The position numbers were made by a program, and so were the translations under genes. This document shows positions 18,365 through 27,356 of a stretch of 64,000 nt of DNA, piece by piece; position 1 is the first letter of the stretch; the number at the start of each line of letters is the position of its first letter. The notes beneath the pieces were generated by a model that was not told where the DNA came from, searched no databases, and saw only the letters and a program-made list of their open reading frames with translations. Source of the stretch: Wolinella sp963540505 (lineage in GTDB: Bacteria; Campylobacterota; Campylobacteria; Campylobacterales; Helicobacteraceae); the NCBI GenBank assembly GCA_963540505.1, contig CAUTMV010000001.1, forward strand, positions 310,001-374,000, written 5' to 3'.

Positions 18365-19069
18365 ATGTCTTTATATGATAGAAATTACTTGGGCGCGCAA
18401 GCAGATGGCTTTGAGAGCGCGCATGCGAGCGATGAGAGCGCGATTGTCGGTTTTGTGAAGCAGACTTATCAGCTTTTTGCCGCTTCGCTTTTGGCTGCGA
18501 CTGTGGGTGCTTACGTCGGACTTGGCGCAGCTCCCGCGATCGCTTCATGGTACTTAGGGCTTGTGATTTTGGAATTCGCACTCTTAATTGGGCTACATTT
18601 CCTAAAAGATAAGGCGGGGATCAATCTGATTCTCCTCTTTGGCTTTACGTTTATCACTGGGCTAACCCTCACGCCACTTCTTTCTCGTGTGTTTGGTCTG
18701 CCCGGTGGCGCGAGCATTGTAGCGAATGCCTTTTTGCTCACGACTGCGATTTTTGGCGTAATGAGTATTTTCGCGCTTAAGACGCGCCATAATCTCGCGA
18801 ACATGGGGCAAATGCTCTTCATTGCGCTGATTGTGGTCGTTGTCGCTTCGATTATCAATCTATTCCTTGGGAATCCGATGTTGCAGGTCGTGATTGCAGG
18901 CGCAGGCGCGATCCTTTTTAGTCTTTTTATCGCGTATGATACGCAAAATATTGTCCGCGGACTTTATGATAGCCCCGTAATGGCGGCTATTTCGCTCTAT
19001 TTGGATTTCCTAAACCTATTCATCTCGCTACTTCAGCTACTGGGAATCTTCGGAAATTCTGATGATTAA
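18365..19069 (+). CDS. Bax inhibitor-1 / YccA family membrane protein
   Basis: A 234-residue inner-membrane protein with about seven hydrophobic segments starting near residue 35 and the family-typical C-terminal part (AYDTQN followed by ALYLDFLNLFISLLQ-like sequence, here ISLYLDFLNLF). BI-1 proteins are pH-sensitive calcium-leak channels in some bacteria; the role here is not known. The start ATG is preceded by GGAGG. The end overlaps the next gene by eight bases. Confidence 0.9.
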   Translation: MSLYDRNYLGAQADGFESAHASDESAIVGFVKQTYQLFAASLLAATVGAYVGLGAAPAIASWYLGLVILEFALLIGLHFLKDKAGINLILLFGFTFITGLTLTPLLSRVFGLPGGASIVANAFLLTTAIFGVMSIFALKTRHNLANMGQMLFIALIVVVVASIINLFLGNPMLQVVIAGAGAILFSLFIAYDTQNIVRGLYDSPVMAAISLYLDFLNLFISLLQLLGIFGNSDD

Positions 19070-19478
19070 AGATGATGAGGTTGGCATTGAGAGGATTCTT
19101 GATGCCAATCTCAATCGCCTGCGTGAGGGAATTCGCGTCATCGAGGACGTGATGCGCTATGCGCACGATGATTCCCTCCATGTGCTTAAGCTTAAAAATC
19201 TCCGCCACAACGCTCGCTTAAATCTCCCGCTCCAAATCCTCGCATACCGTGATATTATCGGCGATGTCGCCAAATCTACGAGCAAACAAGAGCAAGAACG
19301 CGCCAGCCTAGAGGATATTTTGCTCGCAAATTTTAAGCGCACACAAGAGAGCGCGCGTGTGCTTGAAGAGACGTTAAAATTGCTTGATTCCTCCGAAGCC
19401 GAGCGTTTTAAGCAGCTTCGCTATGAGCTTTACGACCTTGAGAAGAGTATCCTTCAGGCGCAGGAATCGCGCCCATGA
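19062..19478 (+). CDS. ThiD2-like protein (thiamine-related, stand-alone domain)
   Basis: This 138-residue protein matches the domain found at the N-terminus of some thiamine-phosphate synthases (ThiD2-type). The signature is RILDANLNRLREGIRVIEDV near residue 10 with DVAKSTS in the middle. Stand-alone copies are common in Campylobacterota and often labelled thiamine-phosphate pyrophosphorylase, although the TIM-barrel ThiE part is absent here. The function is therefore uncertain. It overlaps the preceding BI-1 gene by eight bases and the following hemD by four, so the three may share a transcript. Confidence 0.7.
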   Translation: MIKDDEVGIERILDANLNRLREGIRVIEDVMRYAHDDSLHVLKLKNLRHNARLNLPLQILAYRDIIGDVAKSTSKQEQERASLEDILLANFKRTQESARVLEETLKLLDSSEAERFKQLRYELYDLEKSILQAQESRP

Positions 19479-20122
19479 GCCCACCTATCTATCATGTCGG
19501 CACGAAATCCTGCCCGGGCGTGGAGAATCTAATCGTCTCAGAGATTGTCGCGCTCCCCTGTGAGCTCTCATTTGTGGGAATCGACGCGCTCATAATTACC
19601 TCAGCCAACGCCCTCGCTGTGCTGGATAATATCACGCAAGAGTGGCGTAGCCTCCCCGCGTTTGTCATTGGAGAAGCGAGCGCGAAAGCGGTGCAAAAGT
19701 GCGGCGGGATTGTGGAGTTTGTCTCCAAAGATTCCCATGGAGATGGGTTTTTTAAGGAGTTAAAGGGCTTAGCGCAGGGGCGCACGCTCCTCTATCCGCG
19801 GGCTAAAGAGATACGCTCTCACATCGGTGAGCGTCTGCAAAATGCAGGAATCCGCGTCATCGAAGCGATTGTGTATGAGAATCGTCCCCTAAAGCTATTG
19901 CCTGAGCAAAAGCCCCCTAAAGGCGCGATTCTCATCTTTAGCGCGCCCTCAGCCTATCGGCACTTTTTGGAAAATTTCCCATGGGATGAGAGCTACAAAG
20001 CCGTAGCTATCGGGCGCACGACGCTAAAATGCTTCGCCCCTAATGTGCGCGCCTATCTCGCGCCTAGTGTAAGCTTGGAGGGCTGTTTGCAAAAGGCGTA
20101 TGCATTGCAAAAGGAGCTCTAA
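19475..20122 (+). CDS. hemD: Uroporphyrinogen-III synthase
   Basis: HemD closes the linear tetrapyrrole with ring-D inversion, leading to haem and sirohaem. The family is weakly conserved, so the call rests on fold-level signs: 215 residues in two similar lobes, IDALIITSANAL, the RTLLYPRAKEIR segment, VYENRP near the domain junction, and the LIFSAPSAYRHFL plus AIGRTT motifs of the second lobe. It is the last gene of the BI-1 run. The downstream hemE gene elsewhere in the window (54033) is the next pathway step. Confidence 0.85.
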   Translation: MSPPIYHVGTKSCPGVENLIVSEIVALPCELSFVGIDALIITSANALAVLDNITQEWRSLPAFVIGEASAKAVQKCGGIVEFVSKDSHGDGFFKELKGLAQGRTLLYPRAKEIRSHIGERLQNAGIRVIEAIVYENRPLKLLPEQKPPKGAILIFSAPSAYRHFLENFPWDESYKAVAIGRTTLKCFAPNVRAYLAPSVSLEGCLQKAYALQKEL

Positions 20123-20228
20123 TCGCTAAACATTTTACTTCCCGCCCGTCTCATTTCTTATCCTCACCTTAAATAGCACTACATCAACTCTACTTTCAAA
20201 GATAATAATAATTTATCGATTCTTAAGC

Positions 20229-20239
20229 GGGGGGGGGGG
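20229..20239. repeat. Poly-G tract of 11 upstream of an Hcp-like gene
   Basis: Eleven consecutive G residues lie 36 bases before the start codon at 20276. An AT-rich stretch is on the left side and an AATATC box is on the right, so the tract may sit in the promoter spacer. Homopolymer G tracts of this length are slippage-prone in Campylobacterota and could vary expression. Confidence 0.85.
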
Positions 20240-20275
20240 CAATATCCTGACTTAAATTTACTCAAAGGAGAAAAG

Positions 20276-20929
20276 ATGAGAAAGATTGCTTTAGGTTTGG
20301 CGGTGTTGGTTGGTTTGGTGTGTGTAGAGGCATTGGGATTCACACCAGAGGAGATTAAAAAAAATAACCTTGAAAAAGAGTGCAAAAATGGAAAGAGTTT
20401 TTATTGCAATTTGTTGGGGGTTGAATACCATCTAGGCACTGATTTCAGCCAAGATTATCAAAAAGCTTTATTTTATTTTAAGAAGGTCTGCAAAAAGGGT
20501 AACGAAAAAGATGACATGTTTGCACGCGCTTGCACAAATATTGGAAATTTATATATGAATGAACATGGGGCAGGGAACGTCCAGCAAGATTACAAAAAAG
20601 CTCTCCAATTCTATACCCTAGCATGCAATAATGGTAATAATATGGAGCCTGAAGCGTGCAGAAAGATCGGGGAGATGTATCTTGATGGAGAGGGTGTGTC
20701 TCAGGACATCGCCAAAGGAGTAAGGTATTTTGAGAAAGCGTGCGATGGTAAAGATACGAAGACATGCAATGATCTTGCCCAATACTATTATGATCATGGC
20801 GATAGAAGCAAAGCTGCGCAATATTTTAAAAAAACTTGCAAGTTTAAGCCACAACACGGAGCTATTGTTCTCCGTGAGTATGAAGAAATGTATCAAAAGG
20901 CTTGCGATATGTATGAAAGATTAAAATAG
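20276..20929 (+). CDS. Secreted cysteine-rich Sel1-repeat protein, Hcp-like
   Basis: The 217-residue protein begins with a signal peptide (MRKIALGLAVLVGLVCVEALG, with likely cleavage near residue 20). About four to five Sel1-like repeats follow, each with the A(x)xYFxKAC pattern and paired cysteines (ACTNIGNLY, ACRKIGEMYLDGEG, TCNDLAQYY). This is the arrangement of H. pylori Hcp proteins, in which disulfides pin each helix pair; several are secreted and some bind penicillin weakly. The start follows AAAGGAG. The codon use is more AT-rich than in neighbours. The poly-G tract upstream suggests variable expression. The next gene is a paralogue. Confidence 0.9.
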   Translation: MRKIALGLAVLVGLVCVEALGFTPEEIKKNNLEKECKNGKSFYCNLLGVEYHLGTDFSQDYQKALFYFKKVCKKGNEKDDMFARACTNIGNLYMNEHGAGNVQQDYKKALQFYTLACNNGNNMEPEACRKIGEMYLDGEGVSQDIAKGVRYFEKACDGKDTKTCNDLAQYYYDHGDRSKAAQYFKKTCKFKPQHGAIVLREYEEMYQKACDMYERLK

Positions 20930-20965
20930 CCAGCTAGAGAATTAAACTTATTAAAAGGAGAAAAA

Positions 20966-21607
20966 ATGAAAAAGATGGTTTTAGGTTTGACAGTATTGGC
21001 GAGTTTGGTATGTATTGAGGCATTAGAACTCACACAAGAGCAGATTAAAGACCTCGATAAGCTGTGCAAAGATGGAAACAGTGGCTACTGCACTGCATTG
21101 GGTGAGGGCTATCTCAATGGTCTAGGAGGTCTTAGCAAAGATTATCAAAAGGCGAAATTCTATCTTGAGAAAGCGTGCAAAAAGGGTAGCGAAAAAGAGG
21201 AATACTTCTCTGAAGCTTGCACTAGTCTTGGAGTGATATATGAGAATGGTGGCTACGGCGTCGTCCAACAAAACAATAAAAAAGCCTCAGAGCTTTACGC
21301 TCTAGCGTGCGATGAGGGATATGCTCTCGCATGCGCAAATGTCGGATCAATGTATTATCAAGGTAAGGGCGTGCCACGAGACCATGCCAAAGCAGCAGGG
21401 TATTTCAAAAATGCATGTGAGGCTGGAAACTGGCTTGGATGCGGTAAGTTTGCCACATACTATTATGACCTTGGCAATCAAAGCAAAGCAGTGCAATACT
21501 TTAAAAAGGCTTGCGAGCTAGGTAGAGACGATGCTAATGCACAAGATATCCCCGAGCAAAGAGAGATTTGGCAACAAGCTTGCCAACTATCAGAAAGCTT
21601 GAGATAG
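20966..21607 (+). CDS. Secreted cysteine-rich Sel1-repeat protein, Hcp-like paralogue
   Basis: The 213-residue protein is similar throughout to its upstream neighbour: signal peptide MKKMVLGLTVLASLVCIEAL, then Sel1-like repeats with paired cysteines (ACTSLGVIYENG, ACANVGSMYYQGKGV, GCGKFATYYYD). It lies 36 bases downstream of the first copy behind AAAAGGAG and could share its transcript, so the upstream poly-G tract may affect both. A tandem duplication is the simplest origin. The target of secretion and the function are unknown. Confidence 0.9.
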   Translation: MKKMVLGLTVLASLVCIEALELTQEQIKDLDKLCKDGNSGYCTALGEGYLNGLGGLSKDYQKAKFYLEKACKKGSEKEEYFSEACTSLGVIYENGGYGVVQQNNKKASELYALACDEGYALACANVGSMYYQGKGVPRDHAKAAGYFKNACEAGNWLGCGKFATYYYDLGNQSKAVQYFKKACELGRDDANAQDIPEQREIWQQACQLSESLR

Positions 21608-21666
21608 TCTGTTGGGAAATTTAACCTCCCGCTTTAGAGAAACTCTGATCGCCTAAGCGTGAGGAG

Positions 21667-22392
21667 CTAACCCAAAGCGCGTATTTGCGCTAAGTGCTCG
21701 TCGTGGATTGCTTGCATTTCCTCGCGCATCTCTTCATACCAAGTCGGAGAATCGCTGCTTTTACGCGCGGGGAGTGCAATGAAATGCGCCTGCGTCCCGC
21801 CCACGCTCAAGCCCGCCAGGTCAAAGAGCGCGCGCGAATGGACGATGACAATGGGCTGTATGCGGAGGTCAAACTTCTCAGCGAGGACTTTCGCCCCCTG
21901 TTTAAAGGGGAGGAATCGCTCGCCCTTGCCCCTCGTCCCCTCGGGGAAAATAGCTAATACACGCCCCTCTTTAAGCCGCTCTTTGGAGATTTTAATAAGG
22001 TTCAAAAGCCCCTTTTTATCCTCTCGATCAATTAAAATCATGCGCGGTGCTTTGAGCGCGTGCCCGTAGAGGAAAACTTCTCCGAGCTGTTTTTTGGCAA
22101 TCCAGCAGAGGTTGTTTGGGTGCAGGGCTTCCATGAAAATGACATCAAGGAAGCTTTGGTGGTTGAGCATGATGATTTGCGCCTCTTTGTCCAGCTCTCC
22201 AAAAAACCGTATATCAAGCCTGAGCGGTCGCAAAAACATCTGTCCGCAGAGGCGACGGAGCGCGCGCAAATGCGTGGGGAAGAGGTAAAAAAGCGCGATA
22301 AATGGGGGCGTGATGACTACAATCAGAAAGAGTGCGAGTAGGGCTCTAATTTTTTTCAATTTCTTCCTTTTTGACCCAGCCGATTTTTTCAT
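21667..22392 (-). CDS. plsC: 1-acyl-sn-glycerol-3-phosphate acyltransferase
   Basis: The enzyme acylates lysophosphatidic acid to phosphatidic acid at the inner membrane. The 241-residue frame has an N-terminal membrane helix (ALLALFLIVVITPPFIALF), the acyltransferase motif NHQSFLD (HX4D) and the substrate-binding IFPEGTRGKG. The ATG at 22392 has no clear ribosome site and overlaps the upstream gene by 47 bases; a TTG at 22359 follows AAGGAAG and may be the real start. C. jejuni has the same order purQ-(periplasmic protein)-plsC. Confidence 0.92.
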   Translation of the reverse strand: MKKSAGSKRKKLKKIRALLALFLIVVITPPFIALFYLFPTHLRALRRLCGQMFLRPLRLDIRFFGELDKEAQIIMLNHQSFLDVIFMEALHPNNLCWIAKKQLGEVFLYGHALKAPRMILIDREDKKGLLNLIKISKERLKEGRVLAIFPEGTRGKGERFLPFKQGAKVLAEKFDLRIQPIVIVHSRALFDLAGLSVGGTQAHFIALPARKSSDSPTWYEEMREEMQAIHDEHLAQIRALG

Positions 22393-23545
22393 CTGCAGAG
22401 AGGACTTTATAATAGCCGTGGCGCGTGCCTAAAATCTCGACTCTGGTGCGAATCGCAGGGCTTAAGATGATGGTGGAATTATAAGTTGGGAGGATTTTTA
22501 CCTGCGCACCCGCCTTTAAATATCCCATATTTTTAAACGAAAAGGAGTAGATGAAATAGCCCAAAAAGCCCACTGCCACGAGTAAATAAAAGATGTGACG
22601 GCGGTAGAAGTAGAGCGCGAGCGAGATGAGGAAGCCAGCTCCAAGCAGGAGCAGTCCGAATCTGTGCAAGGTGTTTTTGGGCTTAATGTCGCTCTGGGTG
22701 CTTACTTTCTCGTCTGTTACGATGTTTTGGAGGGATATGCGGCGGTATTGATACTCGCGCGTGCTGAAATAATCAAACTCAACGAGCTCATCGTGTCTAG
22801 GAAAAATGACGTAATAAATCATCGAAGATTGCAGGGGTGTGAAGCTTGAGCTCTCGATTCCTTGGCGCTCGTAGGCGTTTAGATGAAAATCTTTGAGGTT
22901 GGATTCCTCAGCTTGAATGCGAAACACTACGAGATTATTCTCGTGGTCGTAGGTCGTGATTTTGTAATCGGTCAGGGTGAACTCTTTGGCGATGACGTTT
23001 GAGAAGAGGGGGTTGCCCTCAAGTGCGATTGCCTGCCCCGTGCGCCCCTCGCTCTCATCGCTCTCTTGGTAATCTTCAAGCTGCGCGACGACGCGAATCG
23101 CGGGAATCCTAAACTCGCTTTTTAGGATTTTGAAGTAAAAAGTGTTGCTAAAAGAGCCATCGCTCTCTTTTTTCCATTTGGAGTTTTTATTGAGCACTTC
23201 GATGCTCTCATCGATTCCCTGAAATTCCGTAGAGAAGCTCCTGTGGGGCGATAGTAGCAGCAGGCGATAGGTTGCGGGGATTATCTCGTGAACATAGAGC
23301 GTGCGCGCGGGGAAATCCACGAGGTTGAGATAAACGCTTTTTGAATGATCGCTCTCTCTTTCAGGGCTCGGAGCGCCCCCTTGCGGCTCGTTTTGGGGCG
23401 ATTCCTGCTGTGGTGATTCTTGAGGCGGTTCATTTGAGAGAGGATTGGAATCGAGCGAAGGCCTTTGGGAATCGGGGAACAGGATTGGCTCTTGAGCCCC
23501 GTTAGCAAGGGCAAGGAGAAGGGCAAAAAGAAGCGCTTTTAGCAC
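22346..23545 (-). CDS. Periplasmic/membrane protein with BatD-like body and C-terminal SH3-like domain
   Basis: The 399-residue protein starts with a signal peptide (MLKALLFALLLALANG). A low-complexity Pro/Glu/Ser/Gln linker follows (about residues 25-70), then a beta-rich extracytoplasmic part of about 200 residues. Next come two close membrane helices (FGLLLLGAGFLISLALYFY and FYLLVAVGFLGYFIYSF), and finally an SH3-like segment (about 340-399, VKILPTY, YKVLSADEKIGWVKKEEI). It resembles the Cj0515-position protein between purQ and plsC in C. jejuni. Function is unknown; the layout suggests envelope binding. It overlaps purQ by seven bases. Confidence 0.7.
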   Translation of the reverse strand: MLKALLFALLLALANGAQEPILFPDSQRPSLDSNPLSNEPPQESPQQESPQNEPQGGAPSPERESDHSKSVYLNLVDFPARTLYVHEIIPATYRLLLLSPHRSFSTEFQGIDESIEVLNKNSKWKKESDGSFSNTFYFKILKSEFRIPAIRVVAQLEDYQESDESEGRTGQAIALEGNPLFSNVIAKEFTLTDYKITTYDHENNLVVFRIQAEESNLKDFHLNAYERQGIESSSFTPLQSSMIYYVIFPRHDELVEFDYFSTREYQYRRISLQNIVTDEKVSTQSDIKPKNTLHRFGLLLLGAGFLISLALYFYRRHIFYLLVAVGFLGYFIYSFSFKNMGYLKAGAQVKILPTYNSTIILSPAIRTRVEILGTRHGYYKVLSADEKIGWVKKEEIEKN

Positions 23546-24198
23546 GCTATTAATCCTAAAAGCATGCGCGTGCCATCGCTACCCCCTAAAAGAGGCTCCA
23601 TAGCGCGCTCGGGGTGGGGCATGAGCCCGAAAATGTTTTTCTCTTTATTGCAGATTCCTGCGATGGAGCAGAGCGAGCCGTTGGGGTTGCTTCCCTCGTA
23701 TTTTAGGAGGATCTGATCATTCTCCTCAAGCTCTCTAAGCCCCTGCGAATCGATGAAGTAGTTGCCCTCAGCGTGCGCGATGGGTATGTTTAGTATCTCG
23801 CCCGTTGCATAAAATTGCAAAAAAGGATTGGCACTGGAGATGACAGAGAGCTTTTGAAATTTTGAAACAAAATGGAGATGTTCATTACGCATGAGCGCGC
23901 CCGGGAGCAATCCCAGCTCCACTAAAATCTGAAATCCGTTGCAGATTCCTAGGATTTTCCCGCCCCTTTGGGCATAAGCTTTTAGGGCTTTCATGATTGG
24001 AGAAAAGCGCGCAATCGCGCCGCTTCGCAGATAATCTCCATAGCTAAATCCCCCGGGAATCACCACAAGGGTCGTGTCGCGTGGGAGGGATTGCTCCTGA
24101 TGCCAGATGAGGGTCGATTCCCTGCCTAGGAGCTTAAACGCCTCATATATGTCAAATTCGCAGTTCGTTCCCGGGAATCGCAAAATGGCAATACTCAC
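23539..24198 (-). CDS. purQ: Phosphoribosylformylglycinamidine synthase, glutaminase subunit
   Basis: PurQ supplies ammonia from glutamine to PurL in purine synthesis. The 219-residue class I glutamine amidotransferase shows VVIPGGFSYGDYLR, the nucleophile cysteine in ILGICNGFQ near residue 85, and the His/Glu pair in LMPHPERAM. It overlaps purS by four bases and follows purC, giving the operon purC-purS-purQ. purL is not in the window. Confidence 0.97.
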   Translation of the reverse strand: MSIAILRFPGTNCEFDIYEAFKLLGRESTLIWHQEQSLPRDTTLVVIPGGFSYGDYLRSGAIARFSPIMKALKAYAQRGGKILGICNGFQILVELGLLPGALMRNEHLHFVSKFQKLSVISSANPFLQFYATGEILNIPIAHAEGNYFIDSQGLRELEENDQILLKYEGSNPNGSLCSIAGICNKEKNIFGLMPHPERAMEPLLGGSDGTRMLLGLIAC

Positions 24199-24440
24199 GG
24201 AAGTATCTCAATGGCGTAATCTTCGATGACCGTATTGGCAAGCAGTGTCTCACACATCTGCACTGCAGTCCCTTTTGCTTTGGCGGGGTCGTTCTCATCG
24301 AGCTTTAGCGTGATGAGTTTGCTCATATTTATGCCGCGAATCCCTAGGAATCCAAGCGATTCCAGCGCATGATGGATCGCTTTTGCCTGCGGGTCAAGAA
24401 CACCAGACTTCAGTGAAATAGTGATGCGCACGGTAGTCAT
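24195..24440 (-). CDS. purS: Phosphoribosylformylglycinamidine synthase subunit PurS
   Basis: This 81-residue subunit bridges PurQ and PurL. It has the family pattern: SLKSGVLDPQAKAIHHALESLG followed by the GIRGINMSKLITLKLDE strand. Position between purC and purQ confirms the call. The four-base overlap with purQ suggests coupled translation. Confidence 0.96.
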   Translation of the reverse strand: MTTVRITISLKSGVLDPQAKAIHHALESLGFLGIRGINMSKLITLKLDENDPAKAKGTAVQMCETLLANTVIEDYAIEILP

Positions 24441-24449
24441 GCGTATCCT

Positions 24450-25160
24450 TTAGCTTAAAATTCGGCGCAAGACCTCTTCATACGCCACTTTTACGCTGCC
24501 AAGATCCTGTCTGAAGCGATCCTTATCAAGCTTCTCGTTGGTTTTTTTATCCCAAAAGCGACAAGAATCGGGACTAATCTCATCGGCGAGCAGGATATTC
24601 CCCTCGCTGTCTTTGCCGAATTCAAGCTTGAAATCGACCAAATTTAGCCCCCTAGAGTCGAAAAACTCGCGCAAAATCGTGTTGATTTCTCGCGCTTTTT
24701 TGCGCAAAAACTCAACCTCCTCACGCTTTGCAACGCATTGAAGCAGTAGCGCATGATCATCGTTAATTAGCGGATCTTCAAGTGCGTCATCTTTGTAATA
24801 AAATTCCACAAGAGCCGGATTTATAGGCGTCCCCTCGGCAATTCTTAGGCGTTTTGTGAGTGAGCCCGTGGCGATATTGCGTGTAACAACTTCGATGGGA
24901 ATGATTTTTACGCGCTTGCAAAGCATCTGATCCTCACCCAAACGCTTAATAAAATGCGTGGCGATTCCCGCGTTTTCAAGAAGCTTAAAGAGCTCGGTGC
25001 TAATTTGACAATTGAGCGCGCCCTTGCCCTTTTCGTTGCCGCGCTTTTGTGCATTAAACGCCGTGAGGTCATCTTTAAATTCCGCGATAACTTCGCTAGG
25101 ATTTTCCGTGTCAAAGAGCTTTTTGCCCTTGCCCTCATAAATGACTTTTTGTGCCTGCAT
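24450..25160 (-). CDS. purC: Phosphoribosylaminoimidazole-succinocarboxamide synthase
   Basis: PurC joins aspartate to CAIR, making SAICAR. The 236-residue protein has the ATP-binding start VIYEGKGKKLF, the VVTRNIATGS segment and the LVDFKLEFG plus ADEISPDSCRFWD signatures. It is preceded by ctpA with 12 bases between, so ctpA, purC, purS and purQ look like one transcription unit, the order seen in C. jejuni (Cj0511-Cj0514). Confidence 0.97.
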   Translation of the reverse strand: MQAQKVIYEGKGKKLFDTENPSEVIAEFKDDLTAFNAQKRGNEKGKGALNCQISTELFKLLENAGIATHFIKRLGEDQMLCKRVKIIPIEVVTRNIATGSLTKRLRIAEGTPINPALVEFYYKDDALEDPLINDDHALLLQCVAKREEVEFLRKKAREINTILREFFDSRGLNLVDFKLEFGKDSEGNILLADEISPDSCRFWDKKTNEKLDKDRFRQDLGSVKVAYEEVLRRILS

Positions 25161-25172
25161 GTTCCCCTCGCT

Positions 25173-26489
25173 TTATTCGGATTTTGGGTTTAGAATGCTC
25201 CATGTTTTTAGTGCATCAAGCGCACTTTTAAGCTGAATATCGCCCCATACCTGCTCTTTTGTGATGAGATTTTTATCATCTTTTTTCTCTTTTTGCGGTG
25301 CTTTTTTCCCCTCGCCCAGCTTCTCTAGCTCACCCTCAAGGTGCTGTTTTAGCTCAGATTCCCTAATGCTAAAGCCCTCTTTTTCATTTGGTGTAGCCCC
25401 TGGATAGACGATGAGATCGGGCGTGATTCCCAGAGCTTGGATTGTGCGACCGCTAGGAAGATAATAGCGCGCGATGGTAAGGCGCAGTCCTTCAGTCTTA
25501 TCTAGAGGCAAAATTACTTGCACGCTTCCTTTGCCAAAGCTATTTTCGCCCACGATGATGGCGCGTTTGTGATCTTGGAGTGCTCCTGCGACGATCTCAC
25601 TCGCGCTCGCGCTTCCATTATTGATTAGAACCGCCAAAGGAATGCGCGCATAAGGACTATTTTTGCTCGCTTTAAACTCTTCATCTTCGCTGGAAGTTCG
25701 CCCTTTTTGCGAGACGATAACCCCATCATCGATGAAGAGATCGGCTAGCTCAATGGCTTGATTAAGAAGTCCGCCTGGGTTGTTACGCAAATCAAGCACG
25801 ATTCCCCGTGCCCATGGGGCTTTTTTGAGCTCTTCGCCGACACGTTTCCCGACCTTTTTATCAAACGATGTGACCCGCACATAGAGCGTATCGCTATCCT
25901 CAATGCGCTTGGCATAGACCGATTCCACCTTGATGATGTCGCGAATAATCTCCACGACGAAGGGCTTTGGCTCGTTTTTGCGCACGATAGTGAGATTGAC
26001 CTTGGTTTTGGGCTTGCCCCGCATGACGTTAATTGCATCATCAATCGTCATATTCAGAGTGCTTTTATCATCGATTTTGAGGATAATATCGCCGCTTTTA
26101 AGCCCCGCGCGGTCTCCGGGCGTATCCTCAATGGGCGCAATAATCGTAAGTGCCCCATCTTTCATGCTGATAGTGATTCCCACGCCGCCAAATTCGCCGT
26201 CGGTCTGCACTTTCAGCTCATCAAACTTCTTCTGACTGAGGTAGGCGGAGTGGGCGTCGAGGTTTGAGAGGAGCCCATCGATGGCTTTGTCGATGATTTC
26301 ACTAATCTTAATCTCATCGACATAATGGCTCTCAACGGCACCAATGACCTTGCGTAGCTTGTTGTAGGCTTCAAGACGCGAGGGATTGTCGTTCTTGCTC
26401 GTCGCCTCGGCAAAGCTCTGGAAAATGAGGAACACAAAGGCTAGAATCGCCATGCCTACGCCGCCAAAGAAGTATCTGTTTTGATTCAT
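25173..26489 (-). CDS. ctpA: Carboxy-terminal processing protease, S41 family
   Basis: This periplasmic serine protease trims or degrades exported proteins. The 438 residues start with an N-terminal membrane anchor or signal (YFFGGVGMAILAFVFLIFQSF). A PDZ domain follows (about 95-175, GGVGITISMKDG, DRAGLKSGDII). The S41 core has LDLRNNPGG, the catalytic serine in NNGSASASEIVAGALQ and the lysine in GENSFGKGSVQ. A charged Lys/Glu-rich tail lies near the end (KKAPQKEKKDDKN). It heads the purC-purS-purQ run. Confidence 0.96.
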   Translation of the reverse strand: MNQNRYFFGGVGMAILAFVFLIFQSFAEATSKNDNPSRLEAYNKLRKVIGAVESHYVDEIKISEIIDKAIDGLLSNLDAHSAYLSQKKFDELKVQTDGEFGGVGITISMKDGALTIIAPIEDTPGDRAGLKSGDIILKIDDKSTLNMTIDDAINVMRGKPKTKVNLTIVRKNEPKPFVVEIIRDIIKVESVYAKRIEDSDTLYVRVTSFDKKVGKRVGEELKKAPWARGIVLDLRNNPGGLLNQAIELADLFIDDGVIVSQKGRTSSEDEEFKASKNSPYARIPLAVLINNGSASASEIVAGALQDHKRAIIVGENSFGKGSVQVILPLDKTEGLRLTIARYYLPSGRTIQALGITPDLIVYPGATPNEKEGFSIRESELKQHLEGELEKLGEGKKAPQKEKKDDKNLITKEQVWGDIQLKSALDALKTWSILNPKSE

Positions 26490-26632
26490 GGTATGCCTAT
26501 TTGTAAGAGAATATCAACAAAGTGTAGAAACAAAATGCTCATGGTAGCGATTTTTGGCTTAATTGCAACATATTTGTGCGCTTTTTGGGCGAGGAGGGAG
26601 CTCTGCTTGGGTTGCGCTACCATTTTGATGCG

Positions 26633-27334
26633 TCATTTGGGGAGCTCCCATACGATTTCGCTTACTCCTTGAGCGCGCAAAAAGGCGTTAGTTTGCGAAA
26701 AATGCCCGTTTCCATAGAAGCGATTCCCCGCTAGGGGCGAGGGGTGGGCGGCTTGGAGGATTTTATGTTTGGAGCTATCAATGAGATTTTGCTTTGCGCG
26801 TGCATAATTCCCCCACAGCAGGAAAACAAGCCCCTCTCTGTGCTTTGAGAGGGCTGAAATCGCCGCATCGCTGAAGTGTTGCCAGCCAAAATCCTTGTGT
26901 GATCCCGCTTTGTGCGCTTCGACACTCAAAATTGAATTTAGCATAAAAACCCCTTGAGTAGCCCAGCTAGTGAGGTCTCCATGAGTTGCAGGGGCGATTC
27001 CCAGGTCGCGCTCAAGTTCTTTGTAAATGTTGTGCAACGAAGCGGGAAGACGCACACCACGAGGCACGGAAAAGCATAGCCCCATCGCCTGATTAGGCGC
27101 GTGGTAGGGGTCTTGCCCGAGGATTACCACTTTGACTTTGTCAAAGGGTGTGAGATTAAATGCGTTAAATGTGAGTTTTGCGGGGGGGTAGATCGTGATT
27201 CCCTTAGCTTTTGCATTCAGATAAGAGGTGCGAATCGCCTGAAAATAGGGCTTAGTGAATTCCTCTTGCAGGATATTTTTCCACGCGCTCTCTATCTTAA
27301 CGCGCTCAAGCATGTGAGCCGTATCATTAGGCAT
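26633..27334 (-). CDS. ung: Uracil-DNA glycosylase, family 1
   Basis: The enzyme removes uracil from DNA at the start of base-excision repair. The 233-residue protein has the water-activating motif GQDPYHAPNQAMGLCFSV, the SWATQGVFMLNS strand and the DNA-intercalating loop HPSPLAGNRFYGNGHF. The start is ATG 27334 behind AGGGGAG; a longer reading to 27517 adds a basic extension without family similarity and overlaps nothing of value. It precedes the intergenic gap of about 140 bases before ctpA. Confidence 0.96.
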   Translation of the reverse strand: MPNDTAHMLERVKIESAWKNILQEEFTKPYFQAIRTSYLNAKAKGITIYPPAKLTFNAFNLTPFDKVKVVILGQDPYHAPNQAMGLCFSVPRGVRLPASLHNIYKELERDLGIAPATHGDLTSWATQGVFMLNSILSVEAHKAGSHKDFGWQHFSDAAISALSKHREGLVFLLWGNYARAKQNLIDSSKHKILQAAHPSPLAGNRFYGNGHFSQTNAFLRAQGVSEIVWELPK

Positions 27335-27356
27335 CTCAAACTCCCCTAAATACGCT

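Noticed and set aside
25758..26267. 169-residue plus-strand frame opposite ctpA
   Set aside because: Shadow of a well-supported S41 protease on the other strand; no domain signal.
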